64,000 bases of DNA, from contig OY969122.1 in assembly GCA_963698085.1 (NCBI GenBank), positions 248,001 through 312,000 on the forward strand, read 5' to 3'. Below are positions 53,504-61,793 of this stretch, in pieces. A model generated the notes under the pieces. That model was not told the DNA's origin. It saw nothing but the letters and a program-made list of their open reading frames with translations, and searched no databases. This DNA comes from VRUE01 sp963698085. GTDB lineage: Bacteria; Actinomycetota; Thermoleophilia; Solirubrobacterales; 70-9. Both the position numbers and the translations under genes were made by a program. How positions within the stretch are numbered: the first letter of the stretch is position 1; each line of letters begins with the position of its first letter.

Positions 53504-55528
53504 ATGGCTCCAGGGAGTTCGACCGTTGACCTGCTGCACCCCTTGACGATCCCGACGCTCGCTGTCGTGAAGGTCAACTGGGACGAGAGGCACGACTACA
53601 TCCAGAACTTCGTGCCGCTGATCGCTCACTCCCTCGCCCAAGATAAGGAGGAGGCAGTCTCTCTTCCTGACATCCAGAGCCAAGTAAGGACAGACTGGGG
53701 CTTAACCATCCCCCAAGCGGCGCTGAAGACGATCCTGTCGCGAGCCAGGCGCGATGGCCTGGTCCGGAAAGAGCACAACGTCTTCAAAAAGAACTTCGAG
53801 GCCCTCGAGGATTCCGACCTGGGCTCCCTCCGTGAGAGCGCCCTGCGCGAATACTCGGCCCTGATCGCCCAGTTGGCGGGCTTCGCGAATGACCGCTTCG
53901 GCCGGAGCTGGACCCCGGAGGAAGCCGAGAAAGCGCTGACGACCTTCATCGACCTACAGATCGAGCCGATTCTTGCCGCATCGATCTCCGGCGAGAAGTT
54001 GATCGAGTTGCCGAAGTCCGACGGCTTCGGATCGGTGGTCGTCAACCGCTTCGTTCTAGAGGTCGCCGGCAACGATCCATCGGCCTTCGGCTATCTGGAG
54101 ACTGTCGTCAAGGGAACCGTGCTCGCCAGCGTCGTCTACCTCGACGAGGCCTTCCGCAGCGGAACGGCTCATCTCGGAGAGGTCGAGATCTTTCTCGACA
54201 CTCCATTCCTGCTGCTCGCCCTCGGCTTCGCCGCTGCGGAGCTCCGCAGCCCCTGCACTGAGATGCTAGATCTGCTGCGTAATCAGGACGCGAAGCTGCG
54301 GGTCTTCGACCACACGGTGAAGGAGATCGAGGGAGTCCTCGATCACGCAGCCCGCTGCTATCGCACCGCAGGGAAAGCCGAGTTCCCGGGGGACGTTATC
54401 GAGTACTTCTTGAGCGAGAAACTCGAGGCGAGCGATGTCGAGGTGATGATCGCCGGACTCGAGGAGCGACTTCAGGCCCTCGGAGTCGAGAGGGTAATGA
54501 CCCCCGAGCACACCGAGGGACTCGCACTCGATGAGGCCGAGCTCGAGAAGAGGCTTGGCGAGGAGATTGCATATCGCAACGACGAGGCCCGGGTTAAAGA
54601 CGTCAACTCGCTGACGGCAGTCCATCGCCTCCGCGGCGGGCGGGCCTGCCATCGGATCGACAGCTCTAAGGCCATATTCGTAACGACCAACACCGCGCTG
54701 GTCAACTGGTCGCGGGGTTACTTCCGCAGTGCCTACGGGGTCGACGGCTTCCCCCTCTGCCTCTCCGACTCGGGGCTAACCGCGATCGTCTGGTTGATGG
54801 AGCCGCGCGAGGCCAATGACCTCCCTCGCAAGCAAATGCTGGCCAACAGCTTCGCGGCGTTGAATCCGCCAGACAAGCTATGGAGGCGCTACCTGGCAGA
54901 GATTCGGCGCCTGCACAGCGCCGGCGACATCACTGACGAGGATGTCGGTCTCCTAGTCTTCTCCAGTGAGGCCCGATCTGAGTTGGTCGACCTGACGTTG
55001 GGAGAGGTTGACGCCTTCGCCGAGGGCACCGTGCCGGAAGTTCTGGAAGCCGCACGAGCAAGCGCACGAGCGGGTGTGGAAGCCGAACTGGCTGACAGAA
55101 GCCAAGAGGCCGATGGCGAGCGCAAACGGCGCGAAACGGCAGAGCTCCGAGCGGAGGCGGAGGCCACCGAAAGGAAACGGGCGGAAGAGCGATCGGCCAG
55201 CGCGCACGCCGCCCACGACAGACGGAGACAGCAGGTTGCGAAGAAGATCGCGGGCGTCACGGCCTGGTGCATCTTCGGCGTACTCGCGGCGGTCCTGCTC
55301 CTAGGCTCCACGGCCCTCGCGCTGGGAGATATCTTTGGCGATGCGCCACTCATCGTCCGGGGTCCGGTTGCCGCGGCTGTCGTTTTCACCCTCATCTTCG
55401 GCTGCGCGAACGCGATCTTCGGGTGGTCCGCACAACGCGTCGCAGAGGTACTTCGCGACAGACTCCATCCGCGAATCGCGAAGATCCTAGAGCGTGTCCT
55501 CTCTGTTGAGGACGAAGGTACGCCCTGA
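53504..55528 (+). CDS. PIN-like nuclease fused to coiled coil and C-terminal membrane helices
   Basis: A 674-residue protein. An N-terminal helix-turn-helix-like region (IQSQVRTDWGLTIPQAALKT) is followed by a helical segment, then a large PIN-like domain from about residue 225. Its acidic residues are in IFLDTPFLLL, HTVKEIEGVLDHAA and RVKDVNSLTAVHRL, with a strand IFVTTNTALVNWS. An Arg/Glu/Ala coiled coil (about 530-580) leads to two membrane helices (about 585-650). The architecture suggests a membrane-tethered RNase, plausibly an abortive-infection effector. It lies between VapBC and the restriction gene. The start is uncertain; GTG at 53567 is an alternative. Confidence 0.65.
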   Translation: MAPGSSTVDLLHPLTIPTLAVVKVNWDERHDYIQNFVPLIAHSLAQDKEEAVSLPDIQSQVRTDWGLTIPQAALKTILSRARRDGLVRKEHNVFKKNFEALEDSDLGSLRESALREYSALIAQLAGFANDRFGRSWTPEEAEKALTTFIDLQIEPILAASISGEKLIELPKSDGFGSVVVNRFVLEVAGNDPSAFGYLETVVKGTVLASVVYLDEAFRSGTAHLGEVEIFLDTPFLLLALGFAAAELRSPCTEMLDLLRNQDAKLRVFDHTVKEIEGVLDHAARCYRTAGKAEFPGDVIEYFLSEKLEASDVEVMIAGLEERLQALGVERVMTPEHTEGLALDEAELEKRLGEEIAYRNDEARVKDVNSLTAVHRLRGGRACHRIDSSKAIFVTTNTALVNWSRGYFRSAYGVDGFPLCLSDSGLTAIVWLMEPREANDLPRKQMLANSFAALNPPDKLWRRYLAEIRRLHSAGDITDEDVGLLVFSSEARSELVDLTLGEVDAFAEGTVPEVLEAARASARAGVEAELADRSQEADGERKRRETAELRAEAEATERKRAEERSASAHAAHDRRRQQVAKKIAGVTAWCIFGVLAAVLLLGSTALALGDIFGDAPLIVRGPVAAAVVFTLIFGCANAIFGWSAQRVAEVLRDRLHPRIAKILERVLSVEDEGTP

Positions 55529-55678
55529 GTCCTGCGCTAGCGTCTACCTGGCGGACTGCGTGCTCGCCGCCCCCTCCTCCGCGAATCAGAATCTCACTCG
55601 GCGCATTCCATGAGGCATGAGCCGTAACTGGACTCTGCTGCCCACCTCTTGAGAGGGCAGGCCTCACATCTCGTGGAC

Positions 55679-58600
55679 TCAGCCGTCCCCGCTTACAAAG
55701 CCGAGCAATGCCTCCTGGTCAACACTGCCCGTTGCGGCCCGATAGTTCGCATCGAGGTCCGGACCGAGTAGGACCAGCTCACTCAGCCTCCGCACGATGC
55801 TCTGGAATTGGCGGGCCTCCTGCAAGGTGAGCGCCCGTCCGAGGACCGGCTCCTCCCGGTAGGAGAGCCACTTGCGCAGTACCTGGAAGCCCCCGACCTT
55901 GTAGTGCCAAGCCGACTCAGGGACTCCCCGCCAACAGCTACTGGCATTTAGGTAGATGTCCAACACCTCCTCGCCGAGCAGTTCCACCTGTGACGAAGTC
56001 AGTCCCGCTCGTTCCACCTCCGTCCTCATACGCCTCACGATGCGCCCACTGCCCGGCATCACAATCCTGCTAATCGCGCCACTTTTCTGCTCCCGCATCT
56101 GCACACTGGACCAGCCTGCAGTTACCGCCAGATCCTTCGACCGCGGCTTCTCGCCGTCATCGCGTACCAAAGTGCTGAGCGACCGAAGGTACGCAATCGT
56201 TGAGGTATCCAAACCTGGTAGCGGCACGCCGATGTCGAGCAATCCGTTAAGTCGCATTCCTAAGGCTGCTGAGTCCTCGAGCAACTCACGCCTGTGAGGC
56301 AATGGGATTCGTGGCCAGTCAGTACGCACCGCATCGGCATTCTCCTCGAGATACAGAGGGGAATAGCCGATCGCCAGCGCGTGCAGCCAGACTAAGCGGG
56401 CGGTGTGTCGCGAGGTCATTAGATCGTCATAGCCCAGTTCCGCCAGGTAGCCGATGGAGAACCGAGAAAGATTTGGCCGCCATGCCGCAGTCTTGGCTCC
56501 CTGATCGTCAACGCTGAAGAGTCGGTCTCCGTTCTCCGAGTCGCAATCCTCGGCGAGCAGGAGCGGAATTGCGTATGCATCTTTGTGCAGTACGTGCTGA
56601 TCTGCGAGGTTCGCCGAGATCAGAAGGGCGGCCCCATCAAGGGCGCGCGGTGATCGCTTGCGGAGGAGAAGAAAGTCACTGCCGACTTGGGCCGCTTTCT
56701 GGAACTTCGGCCGTGACCGGTTCCAGAGTTTCGCTCGACCGTCGAGGTATGCCCATTTCTGATCAAAGGGCCGCACCGTGAATGCAGCTATCCGGCTTTC
56801 GTCATAGCCACCCTCCTCCAGCAGCTCCTTACGCGTTTTCCTTGCGTCGTACCCGGACCATCCTTCGAGAAGCCCTCCAACAAGATCAGGATCAAGATCG
56901 TCAAACTCAACTTCCCCGTCCAGAAAGTGCCTTAGTCGTGCCTCCAGCACTTCGTGATCACCATTAACCAGGGTCTCTCCCCGATTTTCGTTCAAGCCCA
57001 GCTCAGGCTGAACCCGGGCCAACTCCACCAGAGACGGCCAAGCGTCATAGCCAGGCCTTGGACGCCACCGTCGTAGTCGATACCAATTGCTCTCGGCGGG
57101 CAGTAGCTTCTCGTACGACAGCTCATCCATGCGTTGTTGCAATGAACCTTCTAGCTCGGTCGCCTTTTCGGATCCCCACAGGTCCCGATACATCACCTCC
57201 GGGCTGCCTCGTGGCCCCTCTTCCTCGGTGCGCACCAACAGCGAGATGGCCGCGCCAACCTGAATTCCGCTGGGACTTAGCTTGCTCGAGAAGATGCTCG
57301 GGTCAGACTTCCCATCGGGAGTCTTCTTTCCGGTCTCGCGACTGTCGCCGTTCAGGTTGTCAACGTAGATCCGATCGAACGCGTTAAGCAGGTGTCGGCG
57401 CATCAATACTGCGGAGGGATCACCTAGCCACCCAAAGTTTGAAACGAAGCTGATGATGCCGCGACCGGTTCGCTCGGCGATCCGCCGCTCCGCGATTCGG
57501 AAAAAGCGAATGTAATAGTCGTCGAGCTTGTTCTTCGTGATTTCCCAGGGCGCGTCTGAGAGGCCGTCCTTATATGGAGCGACTAGATCGCTCTCCGGCT
57601 CCTCCCCCACTCCGGTGAAGCCGTTGTACGGAGGGTTGCCAATTACAACGAGGATCGGTTTCGCGCGCTTAACGTCTCCGGCTGCCTGGCGCTCCGTGCG
57701 GAACTCCTCGAAAGGCAACAGCTGTTCAGGGTCCTGAACCCAGCCAGTCAGGGCATTAGTCAGATAGACGGAAGGGCGCTCGTCAGTCTCTCCCTCTAAA
57801 GGCGCCCCTAGCTCTGACAAGAAAAGGCCAAGCTGAAGATGAGTGATGATAAATGGAGCTGGCAAGATCTCAAAGCCGTGAAACCGGCTCAGCGCGGCTT
57901 CCTTCACCTGCTGCGCGACGAGCTCATCAGCGTGCTCTTGCTCGAGCACTCCCACGGCAGTCCGCAATGCCTCGATAAGAAATGAGCCGGTCCCGGTACA
58001 TGGATCGAGCACATGCACACGTTCGTCGGCAAGACCAAGCTCGATACCCAAGTCTCTCTGCAGTGACTCGTGGACACGGGCGACCATGTAGCGCACGACC
58101 TCAGGCGGCGTGTACCAGACTCCGAGTTCGCGCCTCAGCTTTGGGTCGTAGGCCTCCAAGAACGGCTCGTAGAAATACTGGACCGCCTCGCGGCGCTCAA
58201 AGCTCTCGAAGAATTTGGCTCGCTCGATACGAGCAAAGACATCCTCGGTCCAGTCGAGGATCTCGTCGAGCCCCGTGGGAAGATTGCGTGGCGTTGCGAG
58301 CTGGTCAAACAGCACTCTGACCATCGGCACCTTGAGCGTCCAGGCCGCGGTTCGCCATGAGAATCGTGATGCGACACCCGCTGGCTGCGCGCTACTCCAG
58401 TTAACCCAGGAAGCAAAGACACCGTAGAAAAGGGTCTGCACCAGTGCGGATCGAAAGAAATCGTCCCCGCTCTCGCCTTCAAACCGGAGCCCTAGGGCAT
58501 CCTCCAAGGCTCTCTTCAGGCCGTCTAGCTCGGGCGTCATTCCAGCCTTCTCGATTCGGCTTCGGGCGATACGTGCATATGCGGCCAGAAAACCGGCAAG

Positions 58601-59152
58601 GTCCTTAGGTGAAGTCAGAGGTGCGTCGGCCAACAGTGCCCGGCCCAGGAACTCCATAAGTTCGTCCTCTGAGCTCGCAATCGCTTGCTCTTCCAAATTC
58701 CAAAAGGCATGCTCGCTGTCGGCAAGGGTGAAGGCCTCAGCCTTGACAACCTCCCCGCTGGCCACCAGCCGCACCAGCTGGAACTCTCTGTAGTTCGTCA
58801 GCAGCGCTTGTCCGTAGTGCTTCAGATATTTATTGACCTGCGCGCTCTTGGCGAGTTGATCAAGGTTTGCCTTCAACCCCTTCACCTCGATCACACCGCG
58901 CTCCGGGGCTCGAATCGCATGCAGATCGCTCTCGTTCTCTGACTGCAGCCTTCTCTTCAAGAACAGGGCGCCATCGGGAATTCCGCCGCCTCGGTTCTTG
59001 GGGGTGAGCACGCAGTGAACGGCCGGACTCAGCCCCGATCCAATCCGGTTTAGCAACCCTGAAAGGGCTGGATAGAATGAGGTCTCATCGCTCGCCTCGC
59101 CCGAATCCTGGATGCGACTCATCTCGCTGAAGTAGCTCGCGAGGGCTCGCAT
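55679..59152 (-). CDS. Single-chain restriction-modification enzyme (type IIG/ISP-like)
   Basis: An 1157-residue protein combining an N-terminal nuclease-like region (PDGALFL and IEVKG near residue 89, a PD-(D/E)xK pattern) with an adenine-N6 methyltransferase. The SAM motif is LDPCTGTGSFLIEA (about residue 380) and the catalytic motif is VIGNPPYNGF (about 509). The C-terminal about 500 residues would hold the target-recognition part. There is no helicase domain, so it is unlike classical type I or full ISP enzymes with an SF2 motor. It stands alone on the minus strand in the island and needs no partner gene to be active. Confidence 0.82.
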   Translation of the reverse strand: MRALASYFSEMSRIQDSGEASDETSFYPALSGLLNRIGSGLSPAVHCVLTPKNRGGGIPDGALFLKRRLQSENESDLHAIRAPERGVIEVKGLKANLDQLAKSAQVNKYLKHYGQALLTNYREFQLVRLVASGEVVKAEAFTLADSEHAFWNLEEQAIASSEDELMEFLGRALLADAPLTSPKDLAGFLAAYARIARSRIEKAGMTPELDGLKRALEDALGLRFEGESGDDFFRSALVQTLFYGVFASWVNWSSAQPAGVASRFSWRTAAWTLKVPMVRVLFDQLATPRNLPTGLDEILDWTEDVFARIERAKFFESFERREAVQYFYEPFLEAYDPKLRRELGVWYTPPEVVRYMVARVHESLQRDLGIELGLADERVHVLDPCTGTGSFLIEALRTAVGVLEQEHADELVAQQVKEAALSRFHGFEILPAPFIITHLQLGLFLSELGAPLEGETDERPSVYLTNALTGWVQDPEQLLPFEEFRTERQAAGDVKRAKPILVVIGNPPYNGFTGVGEEPESDLVAPYKDGLSDAPWEITKNKLDDYYIRFFRIAERRIAERTGRGIISFVSNFGWLGDPSAVLMRRHLLNAFDRIYVDNLNGDSRETGKKTPDGKSDPSIFSSKLSPSGIQVGAAISLLVRTEEEGPRGSPEVMYRDLWGSEKATELEGSLQQRMDELSYEKLLPAESNWYRLRRWRPRPGYDAWPSLVELARVQPELGLNENRGETLVNGDHEVLEARLRHFLDGEVEFDDLDPDLVGGLLEGWSGYDARKTRKELLEEGGYDESRIAAFTVRPFDQKWAYLDGRAKLWNRSRPKFQKAAQVGSDFLLLRKRSPRALDGAALLISANLADQHVLHKDAYAIPLLLAEDCDSENGDRLFSVDDQGAKTAAWRPNLSRFSIGYLAELGYDDLMTSRHTARLVWLHALAIGYSPLYLEENADAVRTDWPRIPLPHRRELLEDSAALGMRLNGLLDIGVPLPGLDTSTIAYLRSLSTLVRDDGEKPRSKDLAVTAGWSSVQMREQKSGAISRIVMPGSGRIVRRMRTEVERAGLTSSQVELLGEEVLDIYLNASSCWRGVPESAWHYKVGGFQVLRKWLSYREEPVLGRALTLQEARQFQSIVRRLSELVLLGPDLDANYRAATGSVDQEALLGFVSGDG

Positions 59153-59337
59153 CCCCCCCAGTTCAAGTCAGCTGTTGTATTTCATGCCAGTCTCAGTCTT
59201 TGACAGGCAAATTGCACGACCCTTCCCTTAGCGTTCAGAGCCCGAAGTCGGCATCACCCTGTCAGGCTGTTAGGTGATTCTCACAAGGGCTTGGCGACCG
59301 GCTCGGACCAGGGCGTTTGAACCGAAGCATCTACTTT

Positions 59338-59366
59338 TTGATGGTTGACGGGGTTGACGCTATCCT
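59338..59366 (+). promoter_or_regulatory. Promoter of the ParS-like/RES toxin-antitoxin pair
   Basis: TTGATG (59338-59343), 17-base spacer, TATCCT (59361-59366). The spacer contains the tandem repeat GGTTGACG-GGGTTGACG, a possible antitoxin operator. The start codon at 59377 is about 10 bases beyond the -10, so translation may be leaderless. Confidence 0.45.
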
Positions 59367-59376
59367 CTGGTAGTCC

Positions 59377-59886
59377 ATGGCAACAAAACCAGCCCTCCTA
59401 GATCGCACTGTCGAAGAGTTCCGACGCACTCTCGCCGAGATCGGCGGCCAGCCGAGCTCGCCCGATGACGCCGAGGTGCTCGGCCGCCGTGCAGCAATGG
59501 TCGTGCTTGCCGGCGGCGCCTGGGAACGAGCTCTCGGGGAGCTGCTCACCAGTGCCGAAGCTCGCATCCTGCTTGGCGGGATTAGTCGCGAGGCTCTGCG
59601 GAAGCGGGTACTCAGCGGTTCGGTGATCGCCCTGCGCGACGACGCCAACCTGATCCGCTACCCACGCTGGCAGTTCGATGCCGCGAACAGCGCTCCCTTT
59701 GGGGCGATCAAGAAGCTCAATGAGATCTTTGGTGAGGCGGGGCTCGACGCCTGGACGCTTGCCGCGTTTGCCACTGCCCCGCAGCCGGAGCTGGATAGCC
59801 GGGCCCCGGTTGATGTCTTTGGCGATGCGGACCTCGAGCCTCTGCTCCTCTCGGCCCGGCGCACCGTTGCCGACCTGACGCGTTGA
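59377..59886 (+). CDS. ParS/MbcA-like antitoxin
   Basis: A 169-residue antitoxin of the DUF2384 (ParS/MbcA/Xre) type. The middle contains a helix-turn-helix-like block (GGISREALRKRVLSGSVIAL, then RYPRWQFD). The C-terminal toxin-binding segment is LDAWTLAAFATAPQPELDSR, then APVDVF. It overlaps the RES toxin start, as expected for the pair. It probably neutralises the toxin and represses the promoter with it. Confidence 0.8.
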   Translation: MATKPALLDRTVEEFRRTLAEIGGQPSSPDDAEVLGRRAAMVVLAGGAWERALGELLTSAEARILLGGISREALRKRVLSGSVIALRDDANLIRYPRWQFDAANSAPFGAIKKLNEIFGEAGLDAWTLAAFATAPQPELDSRAPVDVFGDADLEPLLLSARRTVADLTR

Positions 59887-60482
59887 GCCCGCGCGGCCTG
59901 CCCGCTCCCCCGGACGATCTCCCCGAGCTTCCTAGCGCGAAGCTCGAGACGGACGCCCTGTGGCGGATCCACACTGCCGATGTCGCACCCTGGTTCTTCG
60001 ATGCTGGTCCCGACGGCAGGTTCAACCTTGCCGATTCGGGCACTTGCTACCTCGCCGAGGAGCCAATTGGCGCCTTGGTCGAGAAGTTCGGGCGCCTACT
60101 GCGGCCAGGCGGGGTGATCACGGAGCCCCTGGTCGATGCGCAACGGCTATCTAGGCTGCGCCCGCCCAAAGCAAACATCGTTGACTTGACAGACCCAACC
60201 GTGCTCGGACTCATCGGCCTCACCGCTGAGATCCACTCAACCTCCGACTACAACCTGAGCCAGGGCTGGGCACTCGCCCTCCAGGAGGCCGGCTATGACG
60301 GCATCCGCTACAAGGCCCGCCACGACCCGCGCGGGCGACTGGTCTCCATCACCCTTTTCGGGTCAGGCAAACCACCGCGGAGCGCTGCCAAGACGACGAC
60401 CGTCCCAGTCGACCTGATCCATGAGGCCTCCACCACTTTCGCGATCACGGTCCTGCCCCGTCGCCACTCGCGGCGTCGTTAG
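59883..60482 (+). CDS. RES-domain toxin
   Basis: A 199-residue RES-family toxin; characterised members degrade or phosphorolyse NAD+. The Arg of ALWRIHTADVAP, the RFN/GTCYLAEEPIGALVEKFG block with the Glu, and the later Ser region (HSTSDYNLSQGWA) correspond to the R-E-S positions. A TTG start at 59883 overlaps the antitoxin stop (TTGA). The C-terminus is Arg-rich. Confidence 0.82.
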   Translation: MSPRGLPAPPDDLPELPSAKLETDALWRIHTADVAPWFFDAGPDGRFNLADSGTCYLAEEPIGALVEKFGRLLRPGGVITEPLVDAQRLSRLRPPKANIVDLTDPTVLGLIGLTAEIHSTSDYNLSQGWALALQEAGYDGIRYKARHDPRGRLVSITLFGSGKPPRSAAKTTTVPVDLIHEASTTFAITVLPRRHSRRR

Positions 60483-60636
60483 GCAACACGACGGCGGCCT
60501 CACAGCCGTTGCCCCAAAACTTGTTGCCGATGTTGCCAATGCGGCGGCGCCGAGCCGCTTCAGGGTGGGGAAAATTCTCACCCTTGACAGGCGCCCAGTT
60601 GTTGCAGCGGCAGCGCCCTGTTACCGAACTGTTGCC
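60482..60636. promoter_or_regulatory. Right cluster of TGTTGCC motifs (candidate integrase arm sites)
   Basis: TGTTGCC at 60522, 60531 and 60630 and its complement at 60482, plus near matches, between the RES gene and the right repeat. Mirrors the cluster beside the integrase. Confidence 0.4.
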
Positions 60637-60648
60637 CTACAGAACTAG

Positions 60649-60675
60649 AAAAACCCCGGCAAAACCGGGGTTTTT
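60649..60675. terminator. Strong bidirectional intrinsic terminator
   Basis: Perfect 11-bp arms AAAAACCCCGG (60649-60659) and CCGGGGTTTTT (60665-60675) with a five-base loop. A and T tracts on both sides make it a terminator on either strand, for the RES gene and for tRNA-Glu. Confidence 0.9.
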
Positions 60676-60701
60676 GGCTTTCTAGAGCCGTTCCAGCGAA
60701 A

Positions 60702-60743
60702 TACCGCTACGGGGATTCGAACCCCGGTTTCCGGACTGAGAAT
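60702..60743 (-). repeat. Right attachment site within tRNA-Glu
   Basis: The 3' half of the intact tRNA-Glu gene, from the anticodon loop to the discriminator base. It is a direct repeat of 50656-50697 and forms the right border of the island. Confidence 0.85.
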
Positions 60744-60774
60744 CCGGCGTCCTAGTCCCCTAGACGATAGCGGC
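60702..60774 (-). tRNA. tRNA-Glu(CUC)
   Basis: A 73-base cloverleaf on the minus strand. Acceptor GCCGCTA pairs with TAGCGGT (a G-U at pair 1-72). The anticodon stem CCGGA/TCCGG encloses loop TTCTCAG, anticodon CTC. The T arm CGGGG-TTCGAAT-CCCCG is perfect. No CCA is encoded. It is the integration target of the island; the reconstituted gene is intact. Confidence 0.93.
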
Positions 60775-60903
60775 GCGTGGGCGCCCATTCTAGCGATAGC
60801 GGGCGGCGGCGTTCTCTGGCCGAACCATCCGATGAGCGGGCTACTGTACGAACATGTGTTCGATGCTCACCCATGCGCCGGAACCGATAGATTTCAGCTA
60901 CCG

Positions 60904-60988
60904 GCGGCTGTGGCGAAATCTGGTATACGCGCGAGCTTCAGGTGCTCGTGGGGGCAACCCCGTGGAGGTTCGAGTCCTCTCAGCCGCA
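60904..60988 (+). tRNA. tRNA-Leu(CAG)
   Basis: An 85-base class II tRNA. Acceptor GCGGCTG/CAGCCGC, anticodon loop TTCAGGT (anticodon CAG), long variable arm (GTGGGGGCAACCCCGT) and T arm GAGGT-TCGAGTC-CTC-type. Divergent from tRNA-Glu with about 130 bases between. Directly followed by the LAGLIDADG-type gene. Confidence 0.93.
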
Positions 60989-61004
60989 TGGCAGGAGCAC
61001 AGCA

Positions 61005-61793
61005 GTGCATAGCCAGGCGACCGTTGCCGAGGCGCTGAGACTGCGCGACGAGGAGGGGCTTGGGGCACGACGAATTGCCCGCCAACTCGAAGTTCCCTTA
61101 CCAACCGTTCGAGACTGGCACGCGGGGAAGGTGCCCCACCATTCTCGCCCAACCGGTTCTGGACAGAGGCCGGTCCTCTGTTCGATCTGCAAACAGTCCG
61201 AGCACCGCTTAGAGCAGCTTGGGCCAGCCTACGTTCATCTTCTCGGCCTCTATCTGGGCGACGGCAACATCGCCGCGCATCGACGTGGCGTCTTTCGGCT
61301 TCGGATCTTCCTAGATAGAAAATATCCACGGATCGTCGATGAGTGCACCAAGTCAATGCAGGCCACGGCACCCGACAACAAGGTGCACGTGCTTCTCACG
61401 CCGTCCAATTGCTACTCGGTCTCTTCCTACGCTCGATCATGGCCCTGCCTATTCCCGCAGCACGGCCCAGGTCCGAAGCACACGCGAGCGATCTTTCTCA
61501 CCTCTTGGCAGCAACAACTCGCAGAACAATGGCCAGAGCATTTGCTCAAAGGACTGATCCAGTCCGATGGCTGCCGCTTTGTCAACACCGGCCGAGGAGG
61601 CTGGCGGCATCCTCGCTATGCCTTCACGAACGTCTCCACCGACATAACGAGCATCTTCTGCTCGGCGTGCGACTGCCTCAGCCTACGCTGGACAGCGTCT
61701 TTTCCGACTGACGAATCGGCCGCGGTGTCGATCTACGTCTCGCGCAAAGCCGACGTCGCCAGGCTGGACGAGTTCGTCGGGCCCAAGCGCTGA
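61005..61793 (+). CDS. LAGLIDADG-type homing-endonuclease-like protein with N-terminal HTH
   Basis: A 262-residue protein. Residues about 8-40 form a helix-turn-helix (VAEALRLRDEEGLGARRIAR, QLEVPLPTVRDWHAGK). Two LAGLIDADG-like motifs follow: HLLGLYLGDGNIA (about 75-87) and LLKGLIQSDGCRF (about 185-197), each with the acidic residue, as in a single-chain homing endonuclease. GGAG seven bases before the GTG at 61005 sets the start. It begins 16 bases after tRNA-Leu. Its 3' end overlaps the facing hydrolase gene by 61 bases. It could be an endonuclease or a regulator derived from one. Confidence 0.75.
   Translation: MHSQATVAEALRLRDEEGLGARRIARQLEVPLPTVRDWHAGKVPHHSRPTGSGQRPVLCSICKQSEHRLEQLGPAYVHLLGLYLGDGNIAAHRRGVFRLRIFLDRKYPRIVDECTKSMQATAPDNKVHVLLTPSNCYSVSSYARSWPCLFPQHGPGPKHTRAIFLTSWQQQLAEQWPEHLLKGLIQSDGCRFVNTGRGGWRHPRYAFTNVSTDITSIFCSACDCLSLRWTASFPTDESAAVSIYVSRKADVARLDEFVGPKR

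Larger units (their letters stand above)
50656..60743. mobile_element. Genomic island integrated at tRNA-Glu
   Basis: About 10 kb bounded by 42-bp direct repeats of the tRNA-Glu 3' half (50656-50697 and 60702-60743, 40 of 42 bases identical). A tyrosine integrase gene lies next to the left repeat. Cargo consists of VapBC, a PIN-like membrane protein, a restriction-modification enzyme and a ParS-like/RES toxin-antitoxin pair. Clustered TGTTGCC motifs lie near both ends. The intact tRNA-Glu is at the right border. Confidence 0.85.

Noticed and set aside
60481..60640. CRISPR-like array from repeated GTTGCC words
   Set aside because: Repeats are too short and irregularly spaced with no spacers; better read as integrase sites. 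No CRISPR array was found in the window.
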